Shown piece by piece: positions 9,325 to 18,108 of a DNA stretch of 64,000 nucleotides. The stretch covers positions 124,001 through 188,000 of the forward strand of contig NZ_JAGGMM010000001.1 of assembly GCF_017875315.1 (NCBI RefSeq). The letters run 5' to 3'. Position 1 is the stretch's first letter. Each line of letters begins with the position of its first letter. The notes beneath the pieces were generated by a model. It ran no database searches and had not been told where the DNA came from. It was given only the letters and a program-made list of their open reading frames with translations. A program made the position numbers and the translations under genes. Origin of the DNA: Methanomicrobium sp. W14. GTDB taxonomy: Archaea > Halobacteriota > Methanomicrobia > Methanomicrobiales > Methanomicrobiaceae.

Positions 9325-10298
9325 CTTACTGACCTCCCGTAGTTTTCAGGTTTATCACAGACTTTGTAATGGTAAAGGTCAGGATGCCTAATTTTACCCT
9401 TTTCGCAGCTGCAGCTACACGGGCACCTTTCATAGAAATAGCAGCCCTTAGGAAGACTGGCAAATCCGGGACAGATTCCGGGCATCGCCTCCATTCCGTT
9501 CTTAGGAAGTGCTGCTATAAGCCCTTTGGTGTAAGGATGTTTCGGGTCTTTGAATACGTCATGGCAACTGCCGAATTCAATGATTTCTCCGGAATAAAGG
9601 ACTCCCACATAGTCTCCTACAGTCTGAGCAAGCTCAAGGTCGTGCGTAATCATAAGAATAGAGTCACTGTGGTTTTTCTTAAGGCTGAGGAAAAGGTCGA
9701 TGGTCGATTTCCTTGCGGCGTAGTCAAGTCCTTTGGTTGGTTCGTCTGCAACCATGAACCTGGGTTTTGACGCCATTGCAATTCCAGTTGCAACCCTCTG
9801 CCGCATTCCGCCTGAAAGTTCGTGCGGGTATGATTCGGCAACCGTGTCGGGGTCGGAAAATCCCAGTCCTGAAAGTATTGTTTTGATCTCTTTGTCATGC
9901 ATTTCGGCAGGAATTTTTCTGACATATTCCAGGACTTCTGAGATCTGCCTTTTGCACTTCATCAGGGGGTCAAGTGAGCCCGTGGGGTTCTGCGGTATAA
10001 GCGAGATTTCATTGCCTCTTAACCGTGAAAAGTCCTTTTCAGGGAGAAAAAGTATCTCTTCTCCCAGATATTTTATGCTCCCTGAAATGCCCGCACTCTG
10101 CGGCAGGATATGGAGGACAGCCTGTCCTATCACCGATTTTCCTGATCCGGTTTCTCCTACGAGGACGCACACTTCCCCTTTCCGGATTTTGAAACTGATA
10201 TTCTGCGACGCCCTGATACTGCCCCTGTTCGTATGAAAAGTGACGTTTAAACCTGAAACCTCCAGGATATAATCCTGTTTTGAAGAAAGGTTTTTCAT
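9303..10298 (-). CDS. ABC transporter ATP-binding protein, DppD/NikD type, Cys-rich C-terminus
   Basis: A 331-aa ATPase with Walker A GETGSGKSVIG, signature LSGGMRQRV and Walker B FMVADEPTKGLD. The start is ATG 10298 because GGAGGGG precedes it by a few bases and it overlaps the permease stop as ATGA; an upstream in-frame extension has no family similarity. The C-terminal oligopeptide-transport domain carries a cysteine cluster (CPGF, KGC, ERCPCSCSC, KVC). In some DppD proteins such cysteines hold a 4Fe-4S cluster (established for a bacterial DppD); whether this one does is inference. Confidence 0.93.
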   Translation of the reverse strand: MKNLSSKQDYILEVSGLNVTFHTNRGSIRASQNISFKIRKGEVCVLVGETGSGKSVIGQAVLHILPQSAGISGSIKYLGEEILFLPEKDFSRLRGNEISLIPQNPTGSLDPLMKCKRQISEVLEYVRKIPAEMHDKEIKTILSGLGFSDPDTVAESYPHELSGGMRQRVATGIAMASKPRFMVADEPTKGLDYAARKSTIDLFLSLKKNHSDSILMITHDLELAQTVGDYVGVLYSGEIIEFGSCHDVFKDPKHPYTKGLIAALPKNGMEAMPGICPGFASLPKGCYFYERCPCSCSCEKGKIRHPDLYHYKVCDKPENYGRSVRCHRFSE

Positions 10299-11206
10299 AG
10301 TGACCCCTCCCCGTCGGACTTTGTGTCGGTGATGTCGCGTATTCCTTCCCCCGCCATATTGAAGAGAAGGGTTATTATTGTAATCGCGATTCCGGGGACG
10401 ATTACGTTCAGGGGAGCTATTCTCATGTAGGAGAGTCCTGAGTTTATCATAGAACCCCATTCCGGAACAGAAGGCGGAATTCCCATACCGAGAAACGAAA
10501 GAGTAGAGACAGTAAGTATGGTATGGCCTATGTCAAGTGTTGCGAGGACGACTACGGGCATTATGCAGTTCGGAATTATATGCCTTAAAAGTATCCTGCT
10601 CCCGGAAAATCCGGAGGCACGTGCCGAAAGGACATACTCCTGGTTTTTCTCGTAAAGCACCTGACCTCTCATAATACGAGCCAGAGACGCCCACTGGACG
10701 ACTGCAAGCATGAGGATCATGTTAAAAACCCCCGGTCCAATAAGGGTTATAAGTGCAAGTGCGAGAATTATCGACGGGAATGCGAGGAATACGTCAATCA
10801 CCCTTGCGACGATGTTGTCGACACGGCCACCCATATAGCCGGAATAGCTTCCTACGGAAACACCTATGACAAAGGAGAATACTATTGTCGTAAGCGCTAT
10901 TGTCATGGAAGTCTGCAGACCGCAGACAACGCGGCTGAACAGGTCACGTCCAAGGTAATCGGTCCCGAGCAGGTGATTCGCTGACGGTCCCTGGTTTTTC
11001 CCGTAAAGGTTTAGGGAATTCGGGTCATGGGGGGCAAGGTAAGGGGCTATGACACTTAGTACAAGTACAATTCCTATCAGGACAAAAACCGCCTGAAGTC
11101 CGGGTCTCTTCTTAAGCCTGAGGTACCAGTCGGACTTTTTTGCTTCGCTGAAATATCCTGTGGAATTTTGGCTGTTCTTTTTGAATATGCTCCTGTATTC
11201 ATTCAT
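10295..11206 (-). CDS. ABC transporter permease, DppC/NikC family
   Basis: A 303-aa inner-membrane permease. It has the N-terminal OppC-type segment (LRLKKRPGLQAVFVLIG first helix), the loop APHDPNSLNLYGKNQGPSANHLLGTDYLGRDLFSRV typical of DppC, and several further helices. The cytoplasmic EAA loop is near ARASGFSGSRILLRHIIPN. It overlaps the upstream permease by 8 bp and the downstream ATPase by 4 bp. With the DppB-type partner it forms the translocation channel of the operon. Confidence 0.95.
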   Translation of the reverse strand: MNEYRSIFKKNSQNSTGYFSEAKKSDWYLRLKKRPGLQAVFVLIGIVLVLSVIAPYLAPHDPNSLNLYGKNQGPSANHLLGTDYLGRDLFSRVVCGLQTSMTIALTTIVFSFVIGVSVGSYSGYMGGRVDNIVARVIDVFLAFPSIILALALITLIGPGVFNMILMLAVVQWASLARIMRGQVLYEKNQEYVLSARASGFSGSRILLRHIIPNCIMPVVVLATLDIGHTILTVSTLSFLGMGIPPSVPEWGSMINSGLSYMRIAPLNVIVPGIAITIITLLFNMAGEGIRDITDTKSDGEGSL

Positions 11207-12140
11207 AGGTTATCCTCGGGTCTATCAGGTGGTATAAAATGTCAATCACGAAGTTTACAATCAGGAACATGAAGACTATAACCATGATTGTGCTTTCAAT
11301 CAAAACCGTATCGCGTGCGGATATGGCCTTCATCAGGAGGGCTCCGACACCGGGCCATGCAAATATCGTCTCTATTACAACGGAGCCTGCCAGAAGCGCA
11401 CCGTAAGACATTCCTATTACGGTTAAAACGGGAAGAATGGCGTTTTTGCATGCATGGCTGAATATTACCCTGTTGGCAGGAAGGCCCTTGGCACGTGCGA
11501 ATATGACAAAAGGTTTGTCGACTGTCTCAAGCATGCTTGTCCGCATGATTCTTGCGACTGACGCCATTGTATGAAGACCGAGCGCTATTGCGGGAAGGAT
11601 GATGTACTGTACTCCGCCATATCCTGCAACAGGAGTCAGTTTGAGCCATATGCTGAATACCAGGATAAGCATGACGGCAACCCAGAATCCGGGCATTGAA
11701 ACAGAAAATACCGTTATGAGCCTGATTATGTGATCGCTTATCCTGTTATGGTGAACGGCGGAATATATTCCAAAAAAAAGCCCGAATATTATTGCGAAGA
11801 CCATTGAAAATGTCGTAAGGATTACTGTCGGCGGAACGGAGAGGGCGAGAAGTTTTGTTACTGGTTTGTTGAACAGTATGGAATCACCTAAGTTTCCGTG
11901 AAAAATTCCGGTAATCCAGTTGGTGTACTGCTCAAGCAGCGGTTTGTTCAGGTCGAAACGGTCTGCAACTTCTGCGACCATTTCAGGCGGTGCCGCTTCA
12001 TCAAACCCTATAAAAAGGTGTTTTGTCAAAACTTCCGCAGACTCTCCAGGAATTGCATTTACTACGACAAATGTGAAAACAGACGCTATCAGGAGCGTAA
12101 GGATAAGATAGCCTGTTCTCTTCATTATATAGTAATGCAT
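11199..12140 (-). CDS. ABC transporter permease, DppB/NikB family
   Basis: A 313-aa membrane permease with a first helix near YLILTLLIASVFTFVVVN, a family loop (DLNKPLLEQYTNWITG) and the EAA-type loop FARAKGLPANRVIFSHACKN. It starts 3 bp after the methyltransferase stop. GGGTGA just upstream supports ATG 12140, although ATG 12125 in the same frame is possible. It is the same family as the partial permease at 1-572, so at least two distinct systems of this class exist in this genome region. Confidence 0.95.
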   Translation of the reverse strand: MHYYIMKRTGYLILTLLIASVFTFVVVNAIPGESAEVLTKHLFIGFDEAAPPEMVAEVADRFDLNKPLLEQYTNWITGIFHGNLGDSILFNKPVTKLLALSVPPTVILTTFSMVFAIIFGLFFGIYSAVHHNRISDHIIRLITVFSVSMPGFWVAVMLILVFSIWLKLTPVAGYGGVQYIILPAIALGLHTMASVARIMRTSMLETVDKPFVIFARAKGLPANRVIFSHACKNAILPVLTVIGMSYGALLAGSVVIETIFAWPGVGALLMKAISARDTVLIESTIMVIVFMFLIVNFVIDILYHLIDPRITYE

Positions 12141-12143
12141 TAT

Positions 12144-12911
12144 TCACCCGCGTTTTACTCCTGAAATCAGATAATAACTCCATGAAGTGTTTAGTTTCTG
12201 GTACCATTTCAGGCGCTTCTTCTGGTTTTCACGGATATGAAGAAGGCTTTTCACGGATATGTCCTCTAACCCGGCTTCAGAGAAATATTCCCCTGCCTTT
12301 TCTTCAGGGACGCCTTTGAGGTTTGGAAGCGACATGCTGAGTTCATCGCTGTATTTGCTCTCCCCGTGAGGATGTTTTTCAACGATTCTGGCAACAGTCA
12401 GGCTGGTTTCTCTTTTCAGTTTTGTACTTAGGGAACCGTCGTCCCAGAGGCCGTCGATAACGAGTACCTTTCCTTTCGGCCTTATGACCCTGCACCAGTT
12501 GTCAAGGGCTTCTTTAGGGTTTGGAAGAGTCCAGAGAAGGTGCCTGTTGACGACGCAGTCAAATGTGTTGTCGCTAAAAGGGGGTCTTTCTGCATCGCCT
12601 TTTTGGAATATCATCGAAAGAGAGGAGTTTTGGGCCTTTTTTCTCCCGATATCCATCATACTTTCTGATATGTCAAGTCCGGTCACGTTGTGTCCCATCT
12701 CCGAGAGGATAAGCCCCATTGCACCGGTCCCGCATCCCACATCGAGGATGTCGAGCGGTCTGTCCTTTACGGGAAGGACCGCCCTGAAAGCTTCAATCCA
12801 GAGCTTTTTCTCCTCTGTTGTCTGTACTCCGTGGGATACAAGCGAATCGTAATAATCCGCTTCTGCACTCCATGAATCAGCTATCTCTGATTTCAGTGAT
12901 TCTTCGTCCAT
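12144..12911 (-). CDS. class I SAM-dependent methyltransferase inside ABC uptake operon
   Basis: A 255-aa methyltransferase, second gene of the uptake operon between the binding protein and the first permease. Motif I is DVGCGTG (about residues 57-63), TGLDISESM follows, and LLWTLPNPKEALDNW and KGKVLVIDGLWDDG match the other three transporter-linked methyltransferases. Its location inside an otherwise standard binding-protein/permease/ATPase operon, with 3 and 23 bp spacers, is strong evidence for a job in the same process. Reaction and substrate are unknown. Possible roles are methylating a chelator before export, or a ligand after import. Confidence 0.92.
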   Translation of the reverse strand: MDEESLKSEIADSWSAEADYYDSLVSHGVQTTEEKKLWIEAFRAVLPVKDRPLDILDVGCGTGAMGLILSEMGHNVTGLDISESMMDIGRKKAQNSSLSMIFQKGDAERPPFSDNTFDCVVNRHLLWTLPNPKEALDNWCRVIRPKGKVLVIDGLWDDGSLSTKLKRETSLTVARIVEKHPHGESKYSDELSMSLPNLKGVPEEKAGEYFSEAGLEDISVKSLLHIRENQKKRLKWYQKLNTSWSYYLISGVKRG

Positions 12912-12934
12912 AGTTCTGCCGTTAAAAAAAAGGT

Positions 12935-14512
12935 TTATGACGAGATTGTCATAAACGGGTCAATTCTGTAGTCATGAGCTGTCGGGTCAAACCGGTATCC
13001 TTTAACATCGTCGTTCATGACGATGGCGACACCGTAGTAGGCGATGTTTATCGTCGGGAGGTCGTCGTAGACGATAGCTTCAATCTTGCGGAAGTGATCA
13101 TAGCGTTCGTTAAGGTCGCTTATGTAATGGCCTTCTTCTATCATCCTGTCAACTGCAGGGTTACTGTACCCGGCTTTGTTGGAAGTCCCGTTTGTAGTGT
13201 ACCAGCTTTTAAGGACATATTCCGGGTCTGGAACCATTGCGAGGTTGGTCGCGGAAAGGTACAGGTCCCAGTCGTCACCCATGACCGAGTCAAGGGCGCT
13301 GTTTTCCATCGAATTTTCCTCGACTTCAAACCCGACTTCTCTCAGGTTTGCGGCGATTGCTTCAAGCATCGGGGGAAGTCCCGGGCGTTCAGTATAGGTG
13401 AAGATTTTTATTTTGAGTTTTTCTCCGTTTTTGTCAAGCACACCGTCTCCGTCCGAGTCTGTCCATCCCGATTTTGCAAGGTACTCCTTTGCCAGTTCGG
13501 GGTCATACGGGTACGGCTTGAGGTCTTTGTTCGACCACTTCATTGAAGGAAGGAATACTCCTCCTGCCGAGGTTCCGACACCGTATAGGACGTTATTGAC
13601 TATTCCGTCCCTGTCGATTGCGTATGAAATCGCCTTTCTTAAATTTTTGTCGGCCATCGTGTCGTGGTCGAGGTTTGCATCAAGTTTGTACAGCCTTGGT
13701 GTGCTGTAGATTTCTACGTGGATGCCTTCCGTGTCATTGAGGCGTCCGACTTCACTGTAAGGCGGGTCGCAGGTAAAATCGACGTCTCCGTTTTCGATAA
13801 GCATTGCACGTGTTTCCGGACTTTCGTATCCTTTGAGAACCATTTTGTCTATTCCGGGCTCACCGCCCCACCAGTCATCGTTTTTGACGACGACAAGTTC
13901 GCCTGTCTGTTCATCGTAGGACTCGACTTTCATCGGGCCTGTTCCGATGGGCTTTATGAAGTTTCCGTCTTTGTCGTATGAGTCCTGGCTTACGATTGCT
14001 GTATCAGGGTAGTGGAGGACACCCGGGACAAGCGGGTTTAACTCGGTTGTATATATTCTGACAGTGTAGTTGTCCACAGCTTCGGAGTGGTCGTATGACA
14101 TGAGCATTGCAGTGCTTGGTGAGAGCCTTATTGTATCGTCAAGCGATGCTACGACATCTTCCGCTCTCATCTCCTTACCGTTATGGAATTTGACGCCTTT
14201 TTTTAGTTTGAATTCCCATACTGTGTCGTTTATCTGCTCCCAGCTTTCGGCAAGGTTTGGTACAAGCTCGAAATTGTCGTTAGCACCGACGAGGGTCTCT
14301 GTTACAATCGCTTTTTCCGTAACGAAGGTCCCGCCGTCATGCCCGTCACCCGGGTTTATCGATGAAACCGTCCAGAGGTCTCCTACTCTTAGGACTTTTT
14401 CATCTGAACTGTTGTTTGTCTGTGTTGTTGAAGTGCATCCTGAAATGAAAAGACATGCAATCAGGATGGCAGTAACCAGAATCAGACAGGAATACTTTGT
14501 ATTTTTTCTCAT
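12935..14512 (-). CDS. nickel/peptide-type ABC transporter substrate-binding lipoprotein
   Basis: A 525-aa SBP_bac_5 protein and the first gene of the six-gene operon. The signal peptide ends in the lipobox FISGC (Cys26), followed by a Ser/Thr/Asn-rich linker. Landmarks are VWEFKLKKGVKFHNGKEM, DKNLRKAISYAIDRDGIVNN and a GYRFDP C-terminal segment. It is more distant from the two binding proteins at 2206 and 4677 than those are from each other, so its ligand may differ. Upstream sequence is AT-rich with TATA-like stretches, consistent with the operon promoter. Confidence 0.92.
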   Translation of the reverse strand: MRKNTKYSCLILVTAILIACLFISGCTSTTQTNNSSDEKVLRVGDLWTVSSINPGDGHDGGTFVTEKAIVTETLVGANDNFELVPNLAESWEQINDTVWEFKLKKGVKFHNGKEMRAEDVVASLDDTIRLSPSTAMLMSYDHSEAVDNYTVRIYTTELNPLVPGVLHYPDTAIVSQDSYDKDGNFIKPIGTGPMKVESYDEQTGELVVVKNDDWWGGEPGIDKMVLKGYESPETRAMLIENGDVDFTCDPPYSEVGRLNDTEGIHVEIYSTPRLYKLDANLDHDTMADKNLRKAISYAIDRDGIVNNVLYGVGTSAGGVFLPSMKWSNKDLKPYPYDPELAKEYLAKSGWTDSDGDGVLDKNGEKLKIKIFTYTERPGLPPMLEAIAANLREVGFEVEENSMENSALDSVMGDDWDLYLSATNLAMVPDPEYVLKSWYTTNGTSNKAGYSNPAVDRMIEEGHYISDLNERYDHFRKIEAIVYDDLPTINIAYYGVAIVMNDDVKGYRFDPTAHDYRIDPFMTISS

Positions 14513-14957
14513 AAAATCACCTACGGCATACCAGATTATTAAAAAATACGCTCTAATTAAGAAATATTTTAAAATTGGTATGTTTGTCAGTTATATGATA
14601 TGACACCTGTTAATAATAAAGTATTACGTTTTTAATTTTTTAGTTTAATTCTCCAAATCCAAAGTGTAATTATTCCTATAATAATTGCTCTGGTTATTGC
14701 CGTGTACTTCCCGGGACAGTATTTGGATGTGGACCTTCAGGAAACCGGATATGTTCTTTTGAAAAAGGAAAGTTTGCCGGATATGATGATTCCAAAGCTT
14801 TTTGTGATACCGGATCTGAGAATGAAATCAGAAAAGCACTACAGGGGATTTATGCAGCAATTTTCAAAGAAGAGAACGCAGTGGTTTGAAGAAAAATGAA
14901 ATTGTGAGATTATAACAAATCAAAAGCAATATATACCACATTTATAATGAGATTATT
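14513..14957. other. AT-rich spacer with a gene remnant
   Basis: A 445-bp gap between the uptake operon and the AT-rich nuclease gene. The left part should carry the operon promoter on the minus strand. The right part holds an open frame without a start codon (listed separately). No RNA gene, terminator hairpin or repeat was recognised. Confidence 0.5.
14636..14899 (+). pseudogene. small remnant with one membrane segment, no start codon
   Basis: An open frame of about 87 codons ending at TGA 14899. It encodes a hydrophobic segment (VIIPIIIALVIAVYFPG) and a polar tail (LDVDLQETGYVLLKKE...). The frame begins after a stop near 14633 and has no ATG, GTG or TTG ahead of the membrane segment; the only early option is GTG 14702, which would remove it. 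It looks like a decayed or truncated gene. No family recognised. It could also be chance. Confidence 0.25.
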
Positions 14958-16040
14958 ATGCCCATTGAGGTTGGTCTTTGGAACATCACAACAAATACTG
15001 TGAATAAAATTGAATACTCATCAATTGATTCGGAAAAGAGACTTGAAGATATTATTTGTAATAATATCTCAATACTTGATGACGATTTGCTTATAATTGG
15101 AAGACAAACTCCAACAATTTACGGAAAATATATTGACTTACTGGGAATTAATTCAGAAGGGAAACTCACAATTATTGAATTAAAAAAGAACAAAACTCCC
15201 AGGGAAGTCATTGCTCAGGTTCTTGATTATGCTTCCTGGATCAAAGATCTTTCTTATACCGAAGTGAAAAATATCTGTAAAAATTATCACAATGAGGAAT
15301 TTGAGTCACTTTTTGCCGAAAAATTTGGGGAATCTCCTCCTGAAAAGATTAATCAGGAACATAATATGGTAATTGTATGCTCCGAACTTGACAATGAAAC
15401 AGAAAGAATTCTCAACTACCTCTCAGGCAATTATAATGTTCCAATAAATGCTGTATTTTTTAGATTTTTTTCTGATAATAAATCTGATTACCTTTCAAGA
15501 AGCTGGCTTATTGATCCTATTGAAGCAGAAGAAAGAACCAGTAAATCAGGAGCGCAAAGTAAAGGAGAGCCTTGGAATGGCCGGGATTTTGTTGTAAACA
15601 TCGATGAATGTGATGGAGTCTCAACATGGGAAGATACAAAAAAATATGGATTTGTTTCGGCCGGAGGCGGTATCTGGTATAGTAAAACTATGAAAAATCT
15701 TTTCCCTGGCGCCAGAATATTTGCGATGATTCCAAAAAAAGGCTATCTGGGAGTTGCAAAAGTATTGGAAGAAAGTGTTCCAATTAAAGATTTCCTTGTT
15801 AGAAAAGGTAATAAAGAAGTACCTATTTTAGAAGTCCCATTAAAATGCGAAAATATAAAAAATAATTGGGATAATCCTGATTCTTGTGAATATCTCGTCC
15901 GCGTGGAATGGTTGAAAATATTGCCTGATGATCAACCATACTGGGTGAAGGGATTGTCGGCGAATCAAAATAGTGCTTTTAAATTAAGAAATAAATTTAC
16001 ACTCGATAAATTAACAGAACATTTCCAATTAGATGATTGA
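14958..16040 (+). CDS. PD-(D/E)XK nuclease-domain protein (NucS/DUF91-like N-terminus)
   Basis: A 360-aa protein. The N-terminal ~200 residues resemble the endonuclease NucS/DUF91 fold: KYIDLLGINSEGKLTIIELK supplies D60 and the E74-x-K76 pair, followed by QVLDYASWI. The C-terminal ~150 residues (GRDFVVNIDE, KKYGFVSAGGGIWYS) form a separate domain I could not assign. Base composition is much more AT-rich than the neighbouring genes and codons favour A/T ends, which suggests horizontal transfer. It stands alone between the transport operon and tRNA-Glu. A role in DNA cleavage or defence is inferred from the fold only. Confidence 0.75.
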   Translation: MPIEVGLWNITTNTVNKIEYSSIDSEKRLEDIICNNISILDDDLLIIGRQTPTIYGKYIDLLGINSEGKLTIIELKKNKTPREVIAQVLDYASWIKDLSYTEVKNICKNYHNEEFESLFAEKFGESPPEKINQEHNMVIVCSELDNETERILNYLSGNYNVPINAVFFRFFSDNKSDYLSRSWLIDPIEAEERTSKSGAQSKGEPWNGRDFVVNIDECDGVSTWEDTKKYGFVSAGGGIWYSKTMKNLFPGARIFAMIPKKGYLGVAKVLEESVPIKDFLVRKGNKEVPILEVPLKCENIKNNWDNPDSCEYLVRVEWLKILPDDQPYWVKGLSANQNSAFKLRNKFTLDKLTEHFQLDD

Positions 16041-16160
16041 TTAGTATAAACTACAACTCCCTTTTAAATTAGTGATAAATGACATAGGATGCTTATTTTT
16101 ATTTAGATGTTGTAGAGGTTACTTAGATTTTTTAAAAAAGCTCTAAACCTTGTGTAACAG

Positions 16161-16233
16161 TGCTGATATGGGGATTCGAACCCCAGTCGCCGGCGTGAAA
16201 GGCCGGCATGATTGGCCCCTACACTATATCAGC
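16161..16233 (-). tRNA. tRNA-Glu (anticodon TTC)
   Basis: Reading the minus strand from 16233, a 7-bp acceptor stem GCTGATA/TATCAGC closes the cloverleaf. The anticodon stem CCGGC/GCCGG encloses loop CTTTCAC, with anticodon TTC (Glu). The T-arm contains GGTTCGAATCC. The discriminator is A and CCA is not encoded. Length is 73 nt with no intron. Confidence 0.96.
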
Positions 16234-16640
16234 AGGTGAATCATCGTTAACTCAAATGATTGCCTTACTATATTCGCGAGTTTAGGTTATATACGTTTTG
16301 ATTTTGGACAATCGCCTTATTTTAACAGGAAAACGTGTTTTTTTGATAATCAATACTTTTTTCCTGTCTTTTATTTATGAACCTGAAAAGTTCTTTGTCC
16401 CGTAAATGTCCTTAGATATCCCAGTGAAAAATACCCTGTCTGAGTTCTGTTTATGCCTATGATTACAATTTTTTTGTATTTTTTGAAGTTTTTGCATCTT
16501 TTTCAGTTCTGGCAGCTATAATGTACCGAGCTTATATTTGTCCTCTTCAACTTCAAAATCAGCAAAACTGTGTCAGTATAAGAAAAAATATATTTTATCT
16601 GTGCCTAAATTAACCTAAAACCGTTTTTTGGAACAGAATA
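16234..16640. promoter_or_regulatory. intergenic region with TATA-like promoter for the MFS gene
   Basis: A 407-bp AT-rich gap between the tRNA-Glu 5' end and the MFS gene. The tRNA promoter must lie at its left end. A run AAAAATATATTTTAT at 16583-16597, about 45-55 bp before ATG 16641, is a good TATA box for a short leader. No other structure or gene is supported. Confidence 0.45.
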
Positions 16641-17873
16641 ATGAGTACTGAAAAAAAGACTAATCATGCATATGGATCTTCGCAGAAATTTCTTGGAGAC
16701 AAAGGGATTCTGGGCTTAATAGTTCTTTTATCGGCTTTCGTCCCGCTTTCAACCGACCTCTACCTTCCTGCGCTTCCGGGAATGGCTGACTATTTTAACG
16801 CCCCGGTTTCGATTGTAAACCTTACTCTGATACTGTTTTTCATCTTTTTCAGTATGGGTATGCTTTTCTGGGGGCCTTTAAGCGACAAATACGGCCGGAA
16901 ACCCGTTTTACTTACAGGTCTTGTTATATACATAGCTGCAAGCTGTGCATGTGCACTTTCATGGGACATATGGCACCTTGTCCTTTTCCGTGTCCTTCAG
17001 GCAGTCGGGGGCAGTGCGGCGTCGGCTGTTGCAACAGCGATGGTAAAGGACGTCTACGAGGGGAGAAAGCGCGAATCAGCTCTTGCAGTCGTCCAGTCGA
17101 TGGTGGTTTTATCCCCTGCCCTTGCTCCTGTTATAGGGGCTTTTATGCTCCCGTATACGTCATGGCCCGGTCTTTTCTGGACACTCGCAGCAATCGGGGG
17201 AATATCTCTTTTCGGAAGTCTTCTTCTTGAAGAGACGAATAAGAAGAGGTATACCGGAAGTATAGCAGGTTCTTTCGGCCGCCTTGCCGTAGTCCTTAAA
17301 AATCCAGGATTTACATCTCTTCTCCTGGTATTCTCGCTTGTAAGCACTGCTTCACTTGCGTTCATCGCCGATTCGTCATATATATTCGTGGACGACTTCG
17401 GCCTTTCTGAGAAAATGTACAGCTTTTATTTTGCGATAAATGCACTGTTCCTTATTGCAGGACCTTTCCTTTATATCAGGCTTTCAAAAACCTACAGCAG
17501 GCTGTCAATTATAACACTTTCATTTATAGTGATGATAGCAAGCGGGGCCCTTGTGAGCATTATCGGAAACTTCAGTCCGCTTTTATTTACGCTTGCGCTT
17601 ATACCGTCTTCACTTATGGGGAGCTGCGTGAGGCCTTCAGGGACTTATCTTATGCTCGAACAGCAGAAAGAAGATACAGGTTCTGCTTCTTCTCTTATCA
17701 ACTGTTCCGGTCTCATATTTGGAAGTCTGGGAATGACTCTTGTCTCGATAAGCGGTGAAAACCTTGTTCTGAGTATAGGAATTATCAACATGGCGGTAGG
17801 GCTTGTCTGTCTTACGGGCTGGACTATTATAGGAAGAATGAATATTGTGAAAAAATCTCCTGACTTCTCCTGA
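16641..17873 (+). CDS. MFS transporter, Bcr/CflA drug-resistance type
   Basis: A 410-aa major facilitator with about 12 membrane helices. STDLYLPALPGMADYF at the end of helix 1 is the hallmark of the Bcr/CflA group, and WGPLSDKYGRKP is the motif A loop between helices 2 and 3. Family members export drugs or small metabolites by proton antiport. The gene is monocistronic, with its own TATA region. A link to the nearby metal/peptide uptake genes is possible but not shown. Confidence 0.88.
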   Translation: MSTEKKTNHAYGSSQKFLGDKGILGLIVLLSAFVPLSTDLYLPALPGMADYFNAPVSIVNLTLILFFIFFSMGMLFWGPLSDKYGRKPVLLTGLVIYIAASCACALSWDIWHLVLFRVLQAVGGSAASAVATAMVKDVYEGRKRESALAVVQSMVVLSPALAPVIGAFMLPYTSWPGLFWTLAAIGGISLFGSLLLEETNKKRYTGSIAGSFGRLAVVLKNPGFTSLLLVFSLVSTASLAFIADSSYIFVDDFGLSEKMYSFYFAINALFLIAGPFLYIRLSKTYSRLSIITLSFIVMIASGALVSIIGNFSPLLFTLALIPSSLMGSCVRPSGTYLMLEQQKEDTGSASSLINCSGLIFGSLGMTLVSISGENLVLSIGIINMAVGLVCLTGWTIIGRMNIVKKSPDFS

Positions 17874-18108
17874 AAGTCCTGTTTTTATTTATTTTTTTAA
17901 AGAGATTCATACAGTATTTTCTTCTGCAATAAATATCGTCAGTATTTTTAAAAGGCGGTTTGTGTATTATGTTTTTACCTGAACCGTAACCTGATAACAT
18001 GGCACGAAATTCATGACTGAGGCATGTCCTGAAAAAGTCCCGTACAAAAGCCTTTTTTAAAAAAGTTGGTTGGTGTTTATTTTTGTGTCTTTTTGGCAAA
18101 ATTTGTTT

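Noticed and set aside
10299-10460. N-terminal extension of the DppD-type ATPase to 10460
   Set aside because: It overlaps the permease gene, lacks family similarity, and a strong ribosome site favours ATG 10298.
12974-13546. A 190-codon plus-strand frame inside the third binding-protein gene
   Set aside because: Antisense of a conserved gene with no similarity to any family.
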